In this document: piece after piece, positions 21,276 to 31,506 of the stretch
Layout of the letters: each line of letters begins with the position of its first letter
How positions within the stretch are numbered: the stretch's first letter is position 1
Source of the DNA: Karstenula rhodostoma CBS 690.94
Lineage: Eukaryota > Ascomycota > Dothideomycetes > Pleosporales > Didymosphaeriaceae
Length of the DNA: 64,000 nucleotides
Assembly: GCA_010093485.1 (NCBI GenBank)
Contig: MU001501.1
Coordinates: 389,052 to 453,051, forward strand
Direction of reading: 5' to 3'
Made by a program: the position numbers and the translations under genes
Notes under the pieces: generated by a model
Databases searched by the model: none
What the model was told of the DNA's origin: nothing
The model's input: the letters and a program-made list of their open reading frames with translations, nothing else

Positions 21276-22633
21276 TCAAGAACTGGACTTCTTCTCCTTT
21301 TTCTTATCTTTCTTGGCCTTTTTCTCTTCTCGCTGTTGCTGTTCTTCGGCTGTCCTGTGCTTCTTGTGCTTCTTCGCGGACGACTCCGCCTCTTCTCCTG
21401 CATTTGACTGCTCGTGTTTTCGCTTCTTCTCCTTTCTTGCAGGCGGATCAAACCCAACAGGAACGCCGAGACCAGCAGGCGCTGGTGCATCAGCCTCGTC
21501 GTCCGAATCACCCAATGTTGTTGGTGCAGAATCCTCGAAGCCGGACGGGAAGAAGCGCATCTTGAGCCCCTTGACCTGAGGCTTCACAGCTCGGATGGTG
21601 GACGCCGTTATTGACGCGGCGGCTTCGGACCCAGTATTTTGGTCGGCTTGTTTTGAAGTCAACTTTGGCAGGTTGACGACCTGCTGGACGTGGAAGCTAT
21701 GCGAAACTTGCGTGGGTACTATCAAAACGTTAGGACATGCGAATTTAGAGATCTACCAGGGAACTCACCCGCTTTGTAGCCATCCACAACGGGGATCATG
21801 ACTTCCCGCCCGCCCGCTCCGACTTCGGCCGGCGCGAGACCGTAGCTTGTGCCTTTGTGATCTAGTACAGCCTCGCCCTTCTGTACCTTGTCCATGGCCA
21901 ATTTTTTGAGGTCCTTGAGCGAGACGCCCTCCGGTGCGGTTATGTGCCATATCTGCTTTCCATCGAGGTTCTTGAATAGGTTTGTGTTGGCCGAGACAGC
22001 TGCTCGCTCTGTAGATGCAGCCTTGAAGTCTTCGGGAGGTACGTAAGGCCGCGCTTGTTGGAACGTGACAGTCTGTGATTGCGAATGGGCTGTTCGAGCG
22101 TCCGCTCGCTGTTGCGCTGGAGCTGTCTCTTCCTCCGACTCATCGCTCGAATCCTCAGAGCTGCTGTCGCTATCCTCCTTCTGCTTCTTTTGCGCCTCCC
22201 GCTGCTGTGCCTGCTTTATGTCGGTCTCGGCGTCATCGCTGCTCTCTTCGTCGCTGCTGCTGGCGCCCTCCTCTTCCGTTGTGACCTGTTTCGGCGCGGG
22301 CTTCTTGGAGGCCGCAGCGGCCTTGGTCGCTTTCTTCGGGGGGTCTTTCTGCTTCTTCTTCGCTTCCGGTGCTGGTTTCGCTACGCCATTCGTCTTCGGT
22401 CTGTGGACCGCGATGTTGATCGACGCCTTCTTTTGTGTATCGCTCGGCTTATCTGCGACTTCATCTGACGAATCGTCGCTGTCGCCAACAAGCTCGTTGC
22501 TCAATTGGGCCTTCTCTTTCGGACTCTTGGAAGTGAGCACGGGTATGGGAGTTTTCTTCGAGCTGGGGGCTGATATGGGAGTATTCGTCTTGGAACCCGG
22601 GAGCGGCACGGGGGTTTTCCGAGGTTTGCTCAT
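21276..22633 (-). CDS. RPA34: RNA polymerase I subunit Rpa34
   Basis: Two exons, 22633-21769 and 21718-21276 (50 nt intron), giving about 435 residues. The start is MSKPRKTPVPLPGSK. In-frame codons upstream continue into promoter-like DNA and are rejected. A long low-complexity region follows, rich in Lys, Ser and acidic residues. Next comes the conserved Rpa34.5 dimerisation segment NLFKNLDGKQIWHITAPEGVSLKDLKKL...GEAVLDHKGTSYGLAPAE, and after the splice VPTQVSHSFHVQQVVNLP. The C-terminal tail is extremely Lys-rich (EEKKAKKDKKKEKKSSS), as usual for this nucleolar subunit. Rpa34 pairs with Rpa49 as the TFIIF-like heterodimer of Pol I. It is head to head with GRC3. Confidence 0.87.
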
Positions 22634-22821
22634 GGCGATTGTAGCTGCAACACGCGCGCGCAAGTTGAAGTCGCAGCGTTTCGAACTTTTTGAAATTCCG
22701 CGGGCCGGGGATGCCCCAGCGGCGCGGGACGCGCTTACCCGATTCGTGCGCGCTAAAGAAAACAGTGCAACCATTTCATTATCACTGCGACGTGTCTGAG
22801 CATCGCTGCGCAAATTCGAAG
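22634..22821. promoter_or_regulatory. 188 bp bidirectional promoter RPA34/GRC3
   Basis: Start codons of two nucleolar genes lie 188 bp apart on opposite strands, so the core promoters must overlap here. The segment has a CTTTTTGAAATT stretch resembling the RRPE (AAAAATTTT) of yeast ribosome-biogenesis promoters. The similarity is loose and the functional reading is an inference. Confidence 0.5.
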
Positions 22822-24933
22822 ATGACTGGCAAAAGGAAGAGAAGTGAAGCAGTTGCAAAAGAGACACAGGCGATGACAGGTAACATGAACCGCGAACAAC
22901 TTCCTTTCTGTTTCAAAATCTCACTTATACAGCACCTCGAAATGGCGTCGCAAAACCATTGAGCGCCATTGCAGCTGCAAGACTGAGAGCAGAACAGGCC
23001 GCTGCTCCGAAAACAAACACAGATGGTGTTCAAGAACCGCCACAAAGTCCACTGGCTGACTCAACAGCATCTGAGGCAGAGTCTGAACCCGAGGACATTT
23101 CTCTCATTCCTCAAAACTTCAAGCTCAGCACGTGGCGGAAGGCCAAGCCCACCGTTCTCTCCGATACTGCAAAGGAGTTAACTGTTGTTTTGGACAAGCA
23201 TACCACCGCCTCATTCGTTGGATGTTTTGATGTCAAAGTCCTGAAAGGGGCGATACATATCAATGGCGCGAATTTGGGCGCTACGCCAAAAGGAAGCAAA
23301 GAGGAGGAAAACGTGCATCGTGTCTATGTGCCTTCTACGCATCCAATAACGAAGATTAGAGGACTAGATCGTACGAACCATGTCCAGTTGCGAAGTTGTC
23401 GAGAGCCGACACCGTTCGCAGATATCAATCCGCTTTTCGCCAATATCTGGAGTGGAGATGTAGACAGCGACAAAGGCAGATCGTTCACCGGGGTAAGTTG
23501 CTCGAAGTGAGTTCTCTTTAAGGGCAACGTTGACCCTCAGATAGGTGACAGAGTCCGACGACGATCCCCTAGGGCGGCCTCTAGTCCCAGAGCACACACC
23601 CGAAGACTGGCTCCGCGCAATAGATGACATCTCTACTGCCGCATCCACTACCTTCATAGTCGGTGATCCAGCTTGTGGAAAGTCGACATTCGCCAAAAGA
23701 CTGCTGAATCGCTACCTCACTGGCTTCGGCAAGACGGCGAAGTCCGTCCCCGCAGTCTGCTACCTCGACCTGGATCCCAGCTCTCCAGAGTACACACCCC
23801 ACGGCCAGATCTCCCTCACCATTGTGCGGGAGCTCAACCTCGGACCTGCTTTCACCCATCCCGCCACCATCCCAGGTCGTCCAGACAGCAACGCAACAAT
23901 CGCCGCGCACGTGCTTCTCCACCAGGACCTCGCCAACTACGAAGACCACTTCACTGCCTGCGCAGCGCACCTCTTCCAAACCTACCGCAACCTCCGTCGC
24001 GACGGCCACGCACCCCCCTTGATCATCAACACCCCCGGCTCCCTCTACACCTCGCACTTCCCCCTCATCCAGACGCTCCTCACAACCACAAAACCACCCC
24101 ACATAGTCCACCTCTACGCCAAATCTTCCATCCCCTCAGACACCGCCACGCACCTCCACACCCTCCACCTCTTCACCCAAAAGACGCACTCAACCCTGCA
24201 CGAGCTCTCCGCGCAGCCCCCCGTCCTCCCCGCCCCACGCACACCCACAGAGCTCCGCGCAATGCACATGACGTCCTACTTCCACCTCACCGGGCTCTCC
24301 GCCTCGCACAACCCAACATACACCCCGCACCCACTCACCACCCTCACCCCCTGGACGCTATCCTACGCCCCCACCCCCACCCGCACACAGGACATCCTCG
24401 CCATCCTCCCCCTCTACGAGCAGGAAGTCCCCGCCACCACCCTCCTCACCGCCCTCAACGGCTCTCTCCTGCACATCGTCGCCACCACCACCCCGCCCCA
24501 GGTCCCGCCAACGCGCACGCCGAAATCGCAAATCCCGTACTTCGCGCCCGATCGCGAGACGCACCTCCCGCCGCTCTTGGGCCCCGCCGCTACGGAGATA
24601 GTCACCACTGCGCTCCTCGCAGGCGTCGACCCGGAAATGCGCCAGCTCCATGTTCTGGTTCCGCTGCCGTTCGAGGGCTTGCTTGGGGAGCTGCAGCCCG
24701 AGGGGACCGTGCTGGTGGCTGGCTGCGCGGATACGCCTGAGTGGAGCTACGTGGAGGCGTCGTATGCGGGGCTTGCGGAGCGTTTAAGGGAGTTGGATGA
24801 TAGAGCGAGGTCTGCGAGGATGGAGGGGCTGGGGGAGGGCGTGGAGAAGGGGCCGTGGGTTATGGAAGGGCGCGTGATGGATGGGGTGGGGTACGCGGGG
24901 GCGGTGAGGAGGGTGAGGCGGTTTCTTGGGTAA
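22822..24933 (+). CDS. GRC3: Grc3/Nol9 polynucleotide 5'-kinase
   Basis: Three exons (22822-22879, 22933-23492, 23545-24933) give about 668 residues. The small first exon (MTGKRKRSEAVAKETQAMT) joins PRNGVAKPLSAIAAARLRAE in phase. The protein carries the Walker A motif GDPACGKST (about 246-254) of the Clp1/Grc3 kinase family, with YLDLDPSSPEYTPHGQISLTIV downstream and the conserved LIINTPGSLY strand, GxG-type lid and C-terminal domain. In yeast Grc3 works with the nuclease Las1 to cut ITS2 and phosphorylate the 26S 5' end during 60S biogenesis. The 3' third is very C-rich, with Pro/Thr-rich loops. The N-terminal beta domain (ELTVVLDKHTTASFVGCFDVKVLKGAIHINGA) is present. Confidence 0.9.
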
Positions 24934-25282
24934 CGGAGGAGCATGTGCTGCGTGGTGTCGCGTCGGAGGCTGCAGTTGATACATGAACTTGGTTGTTCCC
25001 AAGATTGTCAGGAGTAGGAGATTTGTGTAATGAATACACCCAGACTTCACGTTGCAAAACAAGGAGAATCTTTCTCTTTTAGGAACACATGAATTAAACC
25101 ACTAGATTCGTAACAAAGCTCCGCCTCGTACAAATGACTCGCCTACTCTCACATCGCCCCGCCCGAAGCAGGGCCGTCCCAACCCACCTATCTCCCAATT
25201 CGGTCGCCGCTCCAAAACTGCCAGAAATGCCGCCAAAATATACATATGCCGCGCTCGCAAACAGACAAAAAAGGATGAAACA
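24934..25282. other. Spacer 3' of GRC3
   Basis: About 350 bp. A 72-codon frame on the plus strand (25134-25352) has no family features and ends in low-complexity sequence. It is not called as a gene. Confidence 0.4.
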
Positions 25283-25733
25283 TCAAAAGGAAAAAACAGT
25301 ACAACCCGTACCGCTCAGTCTGAGTTCACGTGCCACTTCGAAAAGACCTTGATAACCGTTCTCCTTGAAACGGGCGAAAGCACCAGTTTCAGAAGTTACG
25401 GAGAAGGCGGCTTCGTGAATCAGGCCGACAGGTAAGAGAGGGGGCCATGATGCCGACGAGTTCGCACTCTGTACCTGGACCGCCAAATTGGTCTTCGTAA
25501 GAGCACACCTGGAAGTCGCCACCATGTTGCGCCAACGCTGTAAAATGATTTGGGAGTTGATGTGCATGCTCTGGTTCCCGGATGATCATGTCATCGGGTA
25601 TTTGCCGGTGGAGAATGGCATGGAATGCATGATCATTGGTATGAGGAGGTAGATCGACGTGGGATGCCGTTTTGAATGAAGGCTGGATCGCACTGGGATG
25701 CAGATACGACGCTGCGCTTGATGATGAAATCAA
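25283..25733 (-). CDS. Possible small uncharacterised coding region or 3' extension of the NAB3-like gene
   Basis: Two overlapping minus-strand frames read like protein: an upstream part ending in PNHFTALAQHGGDFQ and a downstream part containing GLIHEAAFSVTSETGAFARFKENGYQGLFEVARELRLSGTG. Joining them in phase would need a 34 nt intron, which is unusually short, and there is no good ATG. Alternatively the NAB3-like last codons (CAG CG, then GTGAGA) may be a 5' splice site leading into this DNA through a 46 nt intron ending at GACCAG. No family is recognised. Confidence 0.25.
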
Positions 25734-25822
25734 TGAGTGCCGAAGTCCGAGGTAGCAAAATGTCGCGACTTTGAAGCAGACTGGTCGAAGCGTATTAGCT
25801 ACGCAGCATCAGACATGTGCTC

Positions 25823-28479
25823 TCACCGCTGGTACTTCGCAAGCTGGGCCATGATTTCCGCCATGTCTGGTACCTTAGCTCCCTGCGTCGGTGGACCAGT
25901 ATACTGTGTATTCTGGGGCCTCAAATATGGATTGGTCGACTGGGGGTTCACAGGTGCCTGGGCAGCTGATTGCGGTTGTTGAGACCGGTACGGAGCAGTG
26001 TATTGTTGTGCTGTCGGCGGATTGTACGCAGGAGCGGCGGCAGGAGTTGAGACAGAACTTAGCAAGCGCGCAAGATCGGGCGTGATCGTAGGCTGGGCTT
26101 GTGGAATCTGTTGTGCACCGTTGCCAGACATAGCTCCGAGAAGTTGAGACAAGCTGTTCGGGTCCAGAGTAGAGATGAGATTGGATAGATTGGGTGGATT
26201 CGCTGCATTGGTCGTCGGAACAGGGGGAGCATAAGGGTTTGCGGCGGGAGCACCGTACGTTTGACTGTACGCAGGAGGTACAGGCTGCTGTACAGGGAAA
26301 GAACGGCTTTTCTGCTTTGCATCGGCCACCAGAGCAACAGCCGTGGTTGGATCCAGATCGGTGTACTCGTTGAACTGGACGTTGTCGTTACCACGACTCC
26401 GATCGAAGAGTTGCACGTCGAGCTTGCCTCTCGTCATGGAAGCACTGTTCAACCTGACGATTGCGAGGACACCCTCAATGATTTGTCGCCTAACGACGGC
26501 GCTTTCGTTCAATCGTGGACTCAGGATGAGTACATTGACGCGGAGACTCGCGCGCTCAAAGGTTTCTTCGACCCAGCGAATAAAATCCCGCGGGGGCCCT
26601 TCGTGAAGGACCAGTACCTGCACATCAGGGACCTCATGCGCGGCCCGGAATGGCAGCGGCAAGTCAGGAGTCGAGGCTCTTCGGGGCGACGGACTGCGGT
26701 ATCGACGAGGCGACCTGGAACCACTGCGTCGACGCCGGTAACGATCGGAACTGGGATCTCGCACACGGTAACCCTGGTTCCTGCGAGGCGAGGGCGATCG
26801 TGTGGGCCGGTAGTCGTCGCGGAATCGTCGATTGTCGAGCGGAGATAGAGGGTTTTGGGTTCGACCGCCACGACTATACTCGGGAGAGCGTGACCGTCGT
26901 CGTCCGGCATTGCGGTCTGGCTCGGCCTTCTTGGTGTTCCTTTGCGGCTTGGAAATTTCGAGGTCTGTTGCTGTCAGCTTATGCACAACTTGCTGTCACA
27001 AGGCGATATTTCATGGCATACTACGTTGCCCAAGAGGGTCCAGTAGACTGCACTTGAACTCTGGTCCGCCTGTATCATTTTGGAGGAGACTTACGCATCT
27101 TCCTACCGCGCACCTGCTGTCCTTGTTCCGCTCGTAGAGCCCGAGAACATGACTCGGCAGTGAGGAATTGGACGAAGCCGTACGCCTGCTTGATTGAAAT
27201 TTGTGCCAGGTCGCCGTGGCGGTGAAATCGGTGAAATATGTCCCGCTTGGTCACCTTTTCGGTAGGCAGGTTTCCTGACGAATAGGTTAGCGTGCTCCGG
27301 GTAGATCAAATGAGCGGGAAATTAGAGACCGTGGGAGCATGTCATCCCGGGATATACGCTACAACTGTGCAGAGAGACAGTACAGTTCCTTGGCATCAGT
27401 TGGTACACAGTATGCCTTCCGTCCAGTCGTACGTCCCGGTATGACACACACGGAATGGAGCTTCCATGCATCTCTCCTGGATGGATAGTCTACTTACCGA
27501 TGAAGAGCCTAGAACCCATTGGAAACTGATCCCATTGTCCGTCTGTCACAAATCGGCGCTCCTGCTCGAGAAAATCTTCGTACTTCTTGTTCACCTCTGG
27601 CGGCCAACGAGAGTCCTCGTCATCTCCGATTGACGCACTACGGCTGTAGTCGTGTGACTGCCGCTGGCCGTACCCTGAAGAAGCAGAGGCAGCCGTTGGA
27701 CTCATCTTATCGCCGCCCCCGACAGAAGCTCGTATGTTTAACGGCTGCAGCTGGGTGGAGCCTCGGTGGCTGCTGTGTGGATGGAAGGACCGGATGTCAT
27801 CATTGGGATTATAGTTCGGATGGGTCGATGGTTTTTCTTGCGGCGGCGGTCGTGGAGGCAGGTTTGGGGCGGCTGGGAGCGAGGAGAGAGCATTGGTGGA
27901 TTGCTGGGAGGGCTGGGGAGGCACATTGGGCGGCGCATATTGGCTAGAGCCCGCGCCATTTGCTGGTGTTGACAGCTGATCAAGCAAGGCCTGGACATCG
28001 ACGGTCGCGACACTGGAAGACTGGGCTTGGGTGTTCTGCTGGCTGGCATACGCGTTGGGGTTAAAGGCATATGGGTTGCGGTTTTCTTGAGCAGGCGCGT
28101 GGTTTGCGTCACTAAACGGGGCTGAAGGCTGTGAGAAATTGTGCATTGCAGATGTATCTTGCTGCCCAATCTGCCCTTGCGTTGCGAATCCTTGGGGGAC
28201 GCCAGCGCCTACAGCGGGTGGATTGTGAGCGTTCTGCGAGGCATCGGCGTAATACGTGGGCGAATTTGCGCTCGGCGTCTGTGTCTGCTGCGTATACTGT
28301 TGGTATGACACGGGGGTACCTATGCTCAGTGCGGGCTCGCCGAGCATGGGGTCCATCTGCTTCTCAAGAATGGGGATGTTTGAGGGCGATGGATGGTGGA
28401 GGGGCTTGGGTGATTCAGGCGTGAGGGTGTTGCCGCGAAAGTGGTGCGCGTCTTCTGGAGGGCTTGGACTTGATCGCAT
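25823..28479 (-). CDS. NAB3: Nab3-like RRM protein (nuclear RNA surveillance / termination)
   Basis: Three exons (28479-27498, 27274-27095, 26964-25823) give about 768 residues. A long Gln/Pro/Ser-rich disordered N-terminus precedes a single RRM split by both introns: SRLFIGNLPTEKVTKRDIFHRFHRHGDLAQISIKQAYGFVQF, then ALRAEQGQQVRGRKMHLEISKPQ. RNP2 is LFIGNL and RNP1-like is YGFVQF. An SR/RS-rich linker follows, then a globular anticodon-binding-like segment (VQVLVLHEGPPRDFIRWVEETFERASLRVNVLILSPRLNESAVVRRQIIEGVLAIVRL). The Gln/Pro tail ends DMAEIMAQLAKYQR, a short C-terminal helix as in Nab3. Yeast Nab3 acts with Nrd1 and Sen1 in termination of non-coding transcripts. The start is ATG 28479. Upstream codons are in frame but lack an ATG. 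Confidence 0.83.
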
Positions 28480-29035
28480 GTAGGCGGACCAAGGCGCAAG
28501 GCGCGTCAACGGCGAGCGGCTGCCTCAATACATCTACAAAGCTGCGCGGGCACAGCGACAAGAAGGGGAGGCAGGTAGTACACCGCAGACGGGCGGGGTC
28601 TGTGTCTGTACGAGCAGCAGATCAGTACGCAGAGCGCCAGTCAGTCAACGCGGCACAGCGGGCAACGGACGAGGTGTAACGGGCGGCGCAGTGCAGAAGA
28701 GAGGAAGAGGCTGGACGGCTGCAAGCGTGCAAGCGTGCAAGAAATGGATGGTGGATGGTGGATGGTGGAAGGTGGATGGTGGAAGCAGGCAATGGGCGGC
28801 AGAGGTGAGAGAGAAAAGGCAAGCAGAGGTTGTTGAGGGCAGGAGCGTGGTGGGGAGATGACACAAGCAGAAGAGCCCGCGCGGCAGACCAGCAGCTTTT
28901 CTTCGGCCAGCCTTGCCCAGAGCAGCTCTAGCCGATTAGCTAACGCCCTGCTGCTCGCTGCTGCAGCGGGTCCGCAATTCGTTCACGCCGCTCCTCGGCA
29001 GCATTGCATCGCATCACGGCGATTCACTGCACAAC
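28480..29035. promoter_or_regulatory. Divergent promoter region with a short minisatellite
   Basis: 556 bp between the NAB3-like and release-factor start codons. It includes two GCAAGCGT units near 28720 and a GGATGGT-type repeat at about 28744-28784. A bidirectional promoter is inferred from gene orientation. Confidence 0.45.
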
Positions 29036-29727
29036 ATGCTGCCTGCGCGCTTTCCCGCCGCCAGAGTTTCGCTGACCACCCGCTCGCTGCTGCCCGTCGC
29101 ACCGCCCGTCCGCTTTGCTTCCGACAGGAGCACCGGCGAGGCGAGTTCGGAGGAGCTCCAGACCGCGCGCAAGTGGCTCGCCCACCTCCATGCAGACACT
29201 ATCCCCAAGAGCATTGCCGAGTTGAGCTTCAGCAGGTCGTCCGGCCCCGGCGGCCAGAATGTTAACAAGTATGCATAAGCTAGTATCATATCAGTTCGGT
29301 TCGTTCGGCGCTAAGATGGTCCAAGAGTGAATTCTAAAGCTACTCTGAAGGTGCCCCTCGATGCGCTTCTGCACCACGTGCCCAGCGCCCTTCACCATGA
29401 GATAAGGGCTTCCCGCTATGTCGCTGAGCGGTCCGGTGCCATCATCATCCAGGCTGATGACAGTCGCAAGCAAAACGACAATGCCCACAGCTGCTACAAG
29501 AGGCTCTATGAAGCCATTGTCGACGCGGGCCAGGCTGCTATCCCCGGCGAGACGTCCGTCGAACAAGCCAAACGCGTCAAGGATTTGTAGGCCTCGGGGT
29601 TCCATGAAAGTAGCTAAGAACCCAGCTGACACGTAGCAGACAAAAGTCTGATAACGAGCGGCGGATCAAGACTAAGAAGCAGCATAGCTCCAAGAAGAGC
29701 TCGCGAAGAGGTCGTGGCGACGATTGA
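29036..29727 (+). CDS. Mitochondrial GGQ release-factor / ICT1-like peptidyl-tRNA hydrolase
   Basis: Three exons (29036-29268, 29326-29586, 29640-29727) give 193 residues. The N-terminal 28 residues (MLPARFPAARVSLTTRSLLP) look like a mitochondrial presequence. The catalytic loop is SRSSGPGGQNVNKVNSKATL, with GGQ at residues 72-74, followed by the RF-1 domain (IIIQADDSRKQNDNAHSCYKRLYEAI). The very basic tail (RRIKTKKQHSSKKSSRRGRGDD) is the ribosome-mRNA-channel tail of ICT1/ArfB-type rescue factors. There is no codon-recognition domain, so codon-independent rescue of stalled mitoribosomes is the expected role. It is convergent with UTP6 (166 bp apart). Confidence 0.9.
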
Positions 29728-29892
29728 ACCTGGCACCCGTCGATCCTGCGTCTGAACATGCAGGCGTCGCTTCGTGGCATGGTCTTGAAGACACTGCCAC
29801 GTCGCTGCTCGAAAGTAACCTTGGCAGCTGTCAATGTAGTCATCTGACCACCCAAGGATTGCCGGTGATGAGGCGAATTGACTCTGCCGCAC

Positions 29893-31277
29893 TCAGGTGT
29901 TCAAGGCAGCATGGAGCTGCTGCAGGCGATCGTTAGTGCCCAGTCGCCTTAGACTCGATTGTACCAAATATTGTGCATCTTCTTTTTTCCCTTCTCGTTT
30001 CAATGCCTCCGCCAGTGAAGAAACGCTATCGCCACTGCTGTCGCCCGTCTCCTCCAGGAACCCAGTGAACTTTCGCAACTGCGACGACAGGACTTTCCTG
30101 ACCACTGAATCCATGTCTTGTGCAAATCGAATAGACAGCAAGATCTGACGGATGGCGATGCTGGACAAGTGACGCTTGTAGTTGGGATGTTGCGCAATAG
30201 CGGCGTTGAGCGTGTCCAGAGCGCCTGCAAGCACCGTCGGGAATTCGGGAGATGCTGGGTGCAGTCCGAAAAAGGGTAAACGGAAAGCGCACGCGGCGGC
30301 CTGGACCGTCTCCGCGGCGTTTGCACGCAGGAAGTCCTCGACATGCTGCAGGATGCGTGTGACGCTGGGTACCTGGTCGAACTCGGCAAACATGTCGAAG
30401 AATCTTTCTGCAAGCGTGGCTTTGCCCTCGAACTGCTTCATCGCTGAATCGAACACGGCAATAGGTATAGCTCCTGTCAAGATTGGTGCAGAGGCGAGGT
30501 TTTGCAAGGCCACCTCGTCTACGCCGTCGTCCTTCTGCAAGCTGGGGTTGACATCTTCGGCCGTTACTTCGGGAAGAGCAATCATGTCCTCATCTTCCTT
30601 GTCTTGTTCCTTCTTCGTGCGATCAACGTCCAAACCCAGGATCTTTCTCCGTCCCGCAATCTTTCCGATGTAGATCGTCTCCAGCTTGGCATACTCTATC
30701 CACAACTGCTCAGAGTTCTTGCAGAACCGTAGCCCTCGCTGCATGTAGCTTCGCGCGTCCGTAATGTCTGCCTGGCTTTCCATGAAATAGTTCGCTGCAT
30801 AGATCCACAGTTCCGGCTTCGTGGGGTGCAGGCGCACGACCTGGGTGAAGATCTCATTCAGCCTCTTGTAAGCCTTGTCCTTGCGCGCGAATTCGATGTA
30901 TTGCATCCACAGTCCCAAGTCGCCCACAAATTTCCTCGTGCCGCGATTGTAGAGAGAGTATATCGTCCGCTGACCGCTACCACGGTATTTCACACCCAGT
31001 CTCTTTATGCGCTTTCGCCGCAGCGCGTCTACATTTTTCTCGAATTCGATGAAGCGCAGCCAGTCGGAGGGGTGCGAGCCGCGAGCATTGACAATGTGCT
31101 CGAAATCCGAGCGTTTCCTTGCTATCGAGCTGATCTCTTCCTGGCGCAGGTTAGCATGGTCGCAGAGGCTGCATCTGGGCGACGAACTCGGGAGAAAATC
31201 TGTTTGCGCTCGAGCTCGTTAAGCTCTTCAGCCGACTGCTCGAGAAAGAAGCGCGCCTTGTCACTTGGTCCCGACAT
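29893..31277 (-). CDS. UTP6: Utp6, U3 snoRNP / SSU processome HAT-repeat protein
   Basis: Two exons (31277-31188 and 31140-29893, 47 nt intron) give 445 residues. Exon 1 encodes MSGPSDKARFFLEQSAEELNELERKQIFSR, and exon 2 resumes at EEISSIARKRSDFEHIVNARGSHPSDWLRFIEFEKNVDALRRKRIKRLG. This is the diagnostic Utp6 N-terminus followed by HAT (half-a-TPR) repeats: DLGLWMQYIEFARK, KPELWIYAANYFMES and SEQLWIEYAKLE. The 5' splice site is GTTCGT, a weak variant, but the branch site GCTAAC and the in-phase join support it. Utp6 is in the UTP-B subcomplex that chaperones pre-18S rRNA. It is head to head with CWH43. Confidence 0.92.
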
Positions 31278-31506
31278 GGTTGCGTTGCGCGTGTGAGGAT
31301 GTTCCACAAAAAAAAGTAGAAGGTTTATGTTTTAGGTCCCGCCTCGGCTCGGAACCCTGGGTCCCCGCCAAGATGCCAGCACCGAACGTCAGGTAAACAC
31401 TTCAGGGGAGCGTGCCGTCTTACGCGTGGAGGAACACACGACACTCGTTCTTTTTCTTTCTCCTACCTAGCGGCGACTCAATTCGAGGTTCCGCGTGTCC
31501 CCAAGC

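Noticed and set aside
22068..22799. 244-codon hydrophobic frame antisense to RPA34, which looks membrane-like
   Set aside because: It is the complement of the Ser/Lys/Glu-rich low-complexity region, which always reads as Leu/Phe/Ser on the other strand.
23673..24740. 355-codon plus-strand frame overlapping GRC3
   Set aside because: Extreme Pro/His/Arg composition from C-rich DNA; the GRC3 frame has the kinase motifs.
27275..27497. Long first intron of the NAB3-like gene as a third introner-like copy
   Set aside because: It has a GTCAT-CCGGGA inverted pair and a loosely similar CCCGGGATGACA box, but the second shared box is missing, so the similarity is too weak to include.
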